From Mucidula mucida (taxonomy: Eukaryota; Basidiomycota; Agaricomycetes; Agaricales; Physalacriaceae): a stretch of 64,000 nucleotides of DNA. Numbering within the stretch: position 1 is the first letter of the stretch; the number at the start of each line of letters is the position of its first letter. The stretch is taken from contig JADNYV010000072.1 of NCBI GenBank assembly GCA_015501055.1, positions 1 through 64,000 of the forward strand, read 5' to 3'. The position numbers and the translations under genes are program-made. The notes below the pieces were generated by a model. It was not told the origin of the DNA. It was given only the letters and a program-made list of their open reading frames with translations, and searched no databases. Shown piece after piece: positions 57,732-64,000 of the stretch.

Positions 57732-58617
57732 GTAAGAGCATGCATGTCTATGGGGATAGTCTGATGGAAGTGTTGGATGGAAGGAAGGTACGCCACACAA
57801 GCAGCGTTCGGAGGAAAACATTCCGGTCTGGACTTTTTTGATTATCAATGGTTCATGAAGACTTGAGTAGAGTTGCCCGAGTTGGACAGTTTTTCCTGAC
57901 AGTTGTTCATTTAACACCTTTGTCGGTGAAGTCTTGTCAGTGATTCATAGTCCGCTGCGAATGATGGAACGTATTGGGACACTCTGTGTACTTGTTTCAT
58001 GAAATGGACATCTGTCTCGAGTTCATCAGACCGCGCTCTGGACTAACGACTTGTGGTATTCTCAAGGACTGAACCTTTCAGTTATCGGACGCAGTTAGTA
58101 TGTTCTCTCACACTACAGAAGCGTAATACCAGGAGCATCTCGACCGCCGATGAGCGCAGCTCCTTACCGCGGCAAAAACATCCTCCACCTCACGTAGCTA
58201 ACATGACTCGCTTGAGCACAGAATTCACACCCGCCAACTGCCGGGCCCAAGGCCTCACGCTGCCTCCCGAGACCCCTTAGTCCGACACGCCACGTCCTGA
58301 GATGCTTACGCACAAAGGAGACTTTCGCGAGGACCCAACGCGACACCCACACACACATGCGAGTGATCGTCACAACCCGACCATCTGCCCCAAGGAAGCC
58401 AGTGCGAGTAGCGTGAGTGCACAACATAGACTCACAGATATAGAACTTGAATTCGAAAATAAGAATGAAAGGTCATGAAAGGAATCCTATATTGTCCTTG
58501 TGGCGAGGATCATTGTCAAAGATAGTAGCAATTGTATATTAATGATGTATGCGATATAAAAGTCCGTGGGTATCACGTATGTGTTCTAGAGCGACAAACT
58601 CAACAAGCCATGCTCGG
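57732..58617. other. Region without a supported gene
   Basis: Non-coding sequence before the 3' end of the second P450; no gene recognised. Confidence 0.4.
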
Positions 58618-60904
58618 CTACAGAGCCGTGACATGCAACGGCATCTGGATGCCCTCCCTCATCTTGCCCCGCACAAAGGGAAGCATAAGCCCCGACGACG
58701 CACGCTTGATCTGGACGTCCTCGGGAAAGGTGAACTCGAAGTGTTCCAGCATCTCCGTGAGGATAATTTGCATTTCAATCAAGCTATACGTTGTTGTCAG
58801 TCAGCGATGCAGGATGGGCAGAAAAGTAGAGCGTACGCAAATCGCCAGCCGATACATCCGCGTACTCCACCGCCTGATGCGCTGTTAGTCAAAGGAAACT
58901 AGGAGGATGAGATACGCACTGAAAGAAAGTCTATACACTGTCAGCATGCGAGAGTATGAAGGGAGCTAGTAGGGTACTCACAGGTTTGCATAGACACCAA
59001 CAGGAACGTGGTTATCATTGGCCTTTGTCTGTGCCTCCATGAGGCGGTCAGGATTCCACTCATCGGCGTCCTTGCCCCATATCGACGGATTCCTGCACAA
59101 GCATGAGGTCGCCGACGAATGAGCAGGTTCACGGAACGCACCTGTTATACGAAGCAAAGGACATGGAAACAACCTGCCCTTTCTCGACCGGTATCTGGGT
59201 CAACTGGACACCATCCTTGGTGACTATGGCCTCGGAAAGAGGGATAACATCGTCGCACGTCGAAATGCGGGACAGCGTGTGCACGATTGGGTGGAGACGG
59301 AGGCTTTCCTATTGTTATGTTGGTGAGAACGAAAACAACCGGCAGAGAAGTAGGCGTACCTTGAGAATGGCGTTGAGGAAGGGAAGGCCGTCGTAGTCCT
59401 GCGTACTGAATGGGACATCCCCAACCCGTTGACGAAGCTCCGCAATTTCTTGTCGACAGCGTGCCTGGTCCTCGGGGTGTCGGCTGAGTTCGTAGAGAAC
59501 CCAGCTCAAGGTTGACGCGGAGGTTTCGTGGCCTGCTAGAATCATAGTCCTATATTTATTCAGTGCGATGAGAATGTTAGAGTCCCCCGGAGAAAATAGA
59601 AGACGTACGCCATCTGAGACAAGACTTCATCCTCACTGAGCCTACGCTTCTCGTCCTCTTGTCCATTGGCGCGAACTGATATCGTGAGCGTTAGATGAGA
59701 ATTCCAATTGGAAAGAAGAACACACCAAGAATACTCAAGATGTCCTTCCCCATGATAGAATCCGGATCAGAGGCAGTGATGTTCTCGCTCGCCGCGAGGG
59801 CCTCACGTGCGTAACGCTTCGATGTATCTTGGAAATGCATGAAGCGCTTCGTCTCCTTGCTCGGTATGTGAATGAGATTCATGAACCACGTAGGCAGCTG
59901 TCGCCATAGTGCACCATACACGATATTGAAGATTGGTCGGTGGGCCGTGTCAGCGCTGGTAAAAATTAGAGAGTCAATTACGAGAAGAGAGTGCGCCAGA
60001 TTAGGACTCACAAAAGATGATTCAGGAGGTACGCAAGCTCGTTCGTCTCATCGTCAAGAGCGCCAAACTTGAAACCGAATGCACCTTCGCGTCGGGTTAG
60101 CAGATGAACTATCACGATAGGTTGGCGTACAGACTTTCACCAATAGCATCCAATGTAACACGTCCAAGCCATATGTGCATGTTGATGATTTCACCTCGCT
60201 CGTTCAATAGCCCGCGCATTCGATTAGAGAACTGAACCAATTGTAAGTCCATGGCGAGGTCTCATCACATGGAACACAATCTCACCCGGGATGACAGGCG
60301 TTGAAATAGAGATGAAAATGTCCGCAATTGCCCAGCAGAGAAGGCGGGGTTCAGCACTTTACGTTGACGTTGATGGGTGACGCCTATACTTGAATCAGAT
60401 CCAGTACTTTTCCAGGTGTTGTTATCTCACCGCCAACTGTTGCCACCCCATTTCCCAGAAGCTCGTAGGATCCGTGGTCAGCCTCTCCGGTTTTCGCCCA
60501 GCGATATCCGGAGGTGTGAAGGATGTGCTGTAGGCCTTTCGCGTCCGATATGAATATCCTATCTTCCTAGAGTGACTGTTCAGGCGTGACTTTGATGAGG
60601 ATTCGTATACTTACACCTAGGCATCCCTTCGTATGAAAAGCAGTTCCGTATTCACGAAACCAAGGGAAATCAAGATCGCCCACTTGGTCTTGTTCCATGA
60701 GGGCCTTTTCATGTCCTGTCAAAGGAAACATTTAGGACTACAGTTCGTCAATCATTAAAACGCGAAAAATCCACCTAATAGCCACGAAGGCGAAGCCGGT
60801 CCTCGAAGTCGATGCACAACAGATTTACGCCAGAGTTTTCTGACAAGCAGTGCTGCCACCACAGGGAAGGCAACCACGAGAAAGGATTGTAGGAATGAGT
60901 GCAT
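58618..60904 (-). CDS. Cytochrome P450 monooxygenase
   Basis: Membrane-bound P450 closely related to the one at 51191-53452, in opposite orientation. MHSFLQSFLVVAFPVVAALL anchors the N terminus, followed by RLRGPASPSWLLG. Exons give DFPWFREYGTAFHTKGCLG, VLNPAFSAGQLRTF, NERGEIINMHIWLGRVTLDA, ADTAHRPIFNIVYGALWRQL and WFMNLIHIPSKETKRFMHFQ. The I helix MILAGHETSASTLSWVLYEL has the AGHETS motif. The K helix SLRLHPIV, NPSIWGKDADEWNPDRLM and the heme-binding SGGGVRGCIGWRFA (about 58850-58900) follow, ending in MPLHVTAL with TAG at 58618-58620. About 14 exons keep the frame, so it looks functional. It is probably a duplicate of, or source for, the other P450. Substrate unknown. Confidence 0.88.
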
Positions 60905-61491
60905 TTTGGCGTTGAATATGATAATGCATCCTCTTCTACTTCCGGCTGTTCTTTATAGTGATATCGAGTCCTTCGCTCGCTCTCTCTTCGCTCTCGCTCG
61001 ATTACGTTTCGGTTGTCAGTGGCAGATGGAAACACTTCGACTTCATGGTCGGGTGATCACAGTGTGAGAGCAACGCAGTATGATAAGCAGGTTTGCGTCA
61101 ATGGTTACAAATTAAAGTGGGTTGGCGGAGGTGAGGGTCCGAGGAGGTAAAAATCCAGTCGGTCAGTCACGGCATTGGCTTGAGATCAAGCGGTGCAGAT
61201 GAAAAAAAAAATAGCAGAGGCAGTGTGCTTGACAGAGGGTTAGCAAACTATTCCTCCGAATTCGAAGTGGTGGTTGATGTGAAAGACTCTTCGGCGAATG
61301 CCGGATTCACGAAAAGTATCAACGTACAATCAACGTCGTCCGGACATCCTCCCACTGTGGCAAAGTCTTCCAATTGACCTGATGAATATACAAATATAGA
61401 AGAGTACAAGATACACACTAGTCCAAGATCCTTCCAAGCGAAATAAAACGATACAACCCATGTTCAAATCCTGCTTCGACTTAAAAACAAT
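60905..61491. other. Intergenic region
   Basis: Between the P450 start and the 3' end of the F-box-type gene; contains the P450 promoter region. A poly-A run of ten occurs near 61201-61210. No gene recognised. Confidence 0.4.
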
Positions 61492-62914
61492 TCAGCCACT
61501 AAGCCGAAAGTCCTTCCCCGGGCTGATGGGTATGTTATATACGTTATACCGCGTCAAACCATTCATCTTCGTATGCGTCACTGGGTTCCCAAGCTTGCCC
61601 AGCAACTTGATCGACTCCCATATCGGTCGATACATCTTAGAATCGATACTGCGTCGCACGCGAATGAACAATGTGCTGAGGTGCCGCAGTCCGCTACAAG
61701 TTTCAATCGTTCGCACGGCGGCATCGACACTTTCGGGCCCAGATATGTAGAGTTCGAGCGTCGTAAGCTCTATGAGGGGTGAGAGATTGATTGAGGCTAT
61801 ACAGAAGCGAGTAAGGGAATCTGCGCATGCATTCATTGGGACACGTACCACCATCTGAAATTGGAACAGAAAGCTGCGTCAAGCTGGCGCTGTTTCCTCG
61901 TAGCAAAGATTCGAACCGGGGAATATCCGCGATTGGGGACAACGATTCAAAGGTCATGCTCGACAAGCTTCGGCAACTTCGCGCTAACCATCCTATAATA
62001 TCCGTATTCCACCCACTAACGCACAGGGTCTTGAGATACGGCATTTCTTTGTGTAGCTTCACGAGTATAGGTATACGGATATCTAGCGTCTCGTCGCCCG
62101 TACTTGTCGACTGCAGGTGTATCGCAAGATGCCGGAGATTGCGAAGAGTGCTGCATTTCGCTAATAGAACTCCCAGTTGCTCGTCTTTCCTTCTCATGAC
62201 ATCTCGACCGCAATGCACGTTTAGATGCACAATGTGTATGAGATACTTCAGCAGCATCTGAAAGCTAGATTCTCCCAGGTCGATTTCAACCCTTTGCACG
62301 CGCAAAATCGCGTGTTTCCGCTCTAGGATATCAAAAGCGCGTCGATACTGAGATGACATGGCCGACCGGGGAATGGAGATATACACATCGCGAATATGAT
62401 AAGAGAGGGTTTCGTAGGGCGACCGCAAAAGGTGTGCAAATCTGCACATTCGCTCTGCCGTTTTAAACGAGTAACACAGGTGACAACGGCTCGCGGGGAC
62501 CCAAGCGTAGCTGACCAGACTACACGCGAGAAGGGTAGGGCGGTCAGGACTGCAAAAGTAGATGATGGTGTCGCAGAGCTCTCGGGGGAGGAGGGGAGAC
62601 TGTGGAAATATTTTGGTTTCCATTTGTGTGCGGGAACGTAGGATAAGAGGGTGAAGGACGATTCGGTCTACCACTCGATTACCGAACGCGCTCCAAGATT
62701 GCAAGACGCGACGCGGCTGGAAAAAGGCATGAGGAGAAGCCCCTTTCACGATGCGGGAGGCTCGAGCGCGCTGGAGTTCTCGCTTTCGAATATAGCTCCG
62801 ACAAATGATAACAGCCAATATGACCAACCCCAGAAAGAAAGCGATGTCTATGGCGCATGCGGGGGTGTCATTGTGCTCCGACGGCGGGCAGGATGTGAAG
62901 TCGAACATTCCCAT
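61492..62914 (-). CDS. F-box-like protein with an N-terminal membrane segment
   Basis: Predicted protein of about 450 residues. A hydrophobic segment (IDIAFFLGLVILAVIICRSY) lies at residues 22-41, unusual for an F-box protein, and is followed by a basic stretch. An F-box-like segment then occurs (SPLLPRELCDTIIYFCSPDR, LACSLVSYAWVPASRCHL), then a leucine-rich part (LGVLLAKCSTLRNLRHLAIH, PYLKTLCVSGWNTDIIGWLA). A short intron (about 61850-61795) leads to SINLSPLIELTTLELYISGP, GLRHLSTLFIRVRRSIDSKM and a stop near 61492. If the start is further in, the hydrophobic part could be lost; the start shown is the longest. Confidence 0.65.
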
Positions 62915-63542
62915 ACTATATGGTGGAAAGTTGCCGCAAGCGAATCATGCATCCCAGGACAGTATTCTACCGCTGCTGCAACATACGGAATTCAAGTCAG
63001 CGCAGAGTTGAAAGTATGAATGATGACAGACCTGAGAGAGTTCGGCGGTTAGAGGTTAGCGCTTAAGACAGCATTGCCATCAGGTGTCAGATGATGCATG
63101 TGCTTTTCCTTGCTTCTGGAAGAAAAAGATGGGAGGAACGTGCTGGCCTTCCCCCCATCCACGCCTGGAAAAGATCTGTTCTCCAATGACGGTAGTTCGA
63201 ATCGTAATGGCTTTGGGACTTGGAATCACTGGATGGGAATTACTCTGAAATAAAATTAGACAATGGGCAGCAACATGCAGTACAGCCTCAAGTGACGACG
63301 TCTAGTTTTTTCAATGCACGTTTGTCGCTCCTGGTCCCTGGAGACAATTTGCCTCTCGAATGTCAATCTTACACATCGAGCGAGGTAAGTTGCTTTCAAA
63401 GATCCTTTGCTTCCTCGACGTTGGTCTGCTGATCCCATTATGCAGGGATATCTTATCGTATTGGATATTACGAGTGTTGGAAATACGCCGACCCTCGTCA
63501 TGACAAGGCTTATTTACATTTCCATCGCTCCCCCATGTCGAC
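62915..63542. other. Intergenic region upstream of the Zn2Cys6 gene
   Basis: Non-coding DNA between two diverging genes, with no recognisable gene. Contains promoters on both sides. Confidence 0.4.
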
Positions 63543-64000
63543 ATGGCCTCGCAGGCGACATCGTCTGTAGACGGGGGAGGAGCCACCTCCCCTGTTCCGA
63601 CAAGTCACGGCAGCTCTAGTTCAACGCCGAACGACCATCTATTCAGCCCAAACGACTACGATATCGACGGGAGGGAACCCGAGGGTGGACCTGTCCGACA
63701 TTCCAGGATTCCGAAAGTCGTCAGCAAGACTTTTGATTCCAGTACTCAGGGTGAGTTATTTTTTTTTTCGTGCATGGAATATTTCATCGATATGCACCAT
63801 CGTGTTCCTCCCTTTATCTCCTCCTATCCATGCACTCATTCAGCGTATACTGACGTTCCCTTTCGTTGCTATCAATAGCATGCCAGCACTGTAGGAAACG
63901 TAAACGCAAATGTGATCGTCTGACACCCGCATGTTCCAACTGTAAGTTCTCATGGGCTAACCTTACTTCAACTCACGACTGCGTAGGTGCTAAAGCAAAG
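63543..64000 (+). CDS. Zn(II)2Cys6 transcription factor, 5' part
   Basis: Fungal-specific regulator cut by the window end. The start MASQATSSVDGGGATSPVPT leads through a Ser/Thr/Gly-rich, disordered N terminus. An intron (gtgagt near 63750 to caatag at 63880) precedes the DNA-binding domain ACQHCRKRKRKCDRLTPACSNC, split again by an intron after SNC, with AKAK following at the edge. The spacing of the six Cys (C-x2-C-x6-C then C-x2-C) is that of the binuclear zinc cluster, with the last Cys expected after the final intron. Nothing shows the target genes; it could govern a nearby metabolic cluster on the next segment. Confidence 0.88.

Noticed and set aside
1..64000. CRISPR arrays, rRNA genes, origins, retrotransposon LTRs
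   Set aside because: No direct repeat array with unique spacers, no rRNA-like sequence, and no reverse transcriptase or integrase motif was seen in any frame.

Overview
The window looks like nuclear DNA of an Agaricomycete (mushroom-forming basidiomycete). Genes are split by many short GT-AG introns of about 45-60 nt. The gene set is typical: LRR-like F-box proteins, P450s, GH79 and GH51 glycosidases, a Zn2Cys6 regulator, and lineage-specific transposon-type proteins.

Layout. 1-5.1 kb: F-box gene and a quinate-permease-like MFS transporter. 5.5-9 kb: AT-rich, decayed DNA holding a dead copy of type II 3-dehydroquinate dehydratase (DHQase) and a minisatellite. 9.2-11.5 kb: GH79 gene. 12-13.5 kb: N-terminal part of a transposon-type protein. 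13.6-20.1 kb: an Agaricomycete gene of unknown function split by a 5,007-bp element (14482-19488) that carries a DUF6589 gene and a RecQ-like helicase gene head to head. The element has TIRs of about 230 bp and a perfect 9-bp target duplication. 21-25 kb: sparse, with an inverted repeat pair. 25-27.3 kb: two divergent unknown genes. 28-31.3 kb: C-terminal part of the same kind of transposon-type protein, abutting a broken membrane-protein gene. 31.9-34.2 kb: DHQase and shikimate/quinate dehydrogenase. 34.7-38 kb: GH51 arabinofuranosidase. 38.3-43.9 kb: a HECT ligase gene between inverted copies of an F-box-like gene. 44-50 kb: two more F-box-type genes, a secreted Gly-rich protein and tRNA-Val(AAC). 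51-61 kb: two P450s in opposite orientation around an ETT1-like gene. 61.5-64 kb: an F-box-type gene and the start of a Zn2Cys6 regulator.

The permease, DHQase and shikimate/quinate dehydrogenase are parts of the fungal quinate (qut/qa) catabolic route. With GH79 and GH51 enzymes nearby they suggest use of plant-derived quinate and cell-wall sugars. The quinate genes now lie about 26 kb apart, at the two ends of an inverted duplication. One arm of it has accumulated mostly C-to-T and G-to-A changes. Several otherwise conserved genes (HECT ligase, DHQase, one P450) each carry one single-base frameshift, so assembly indels must be considered before calling them pseudogenes.
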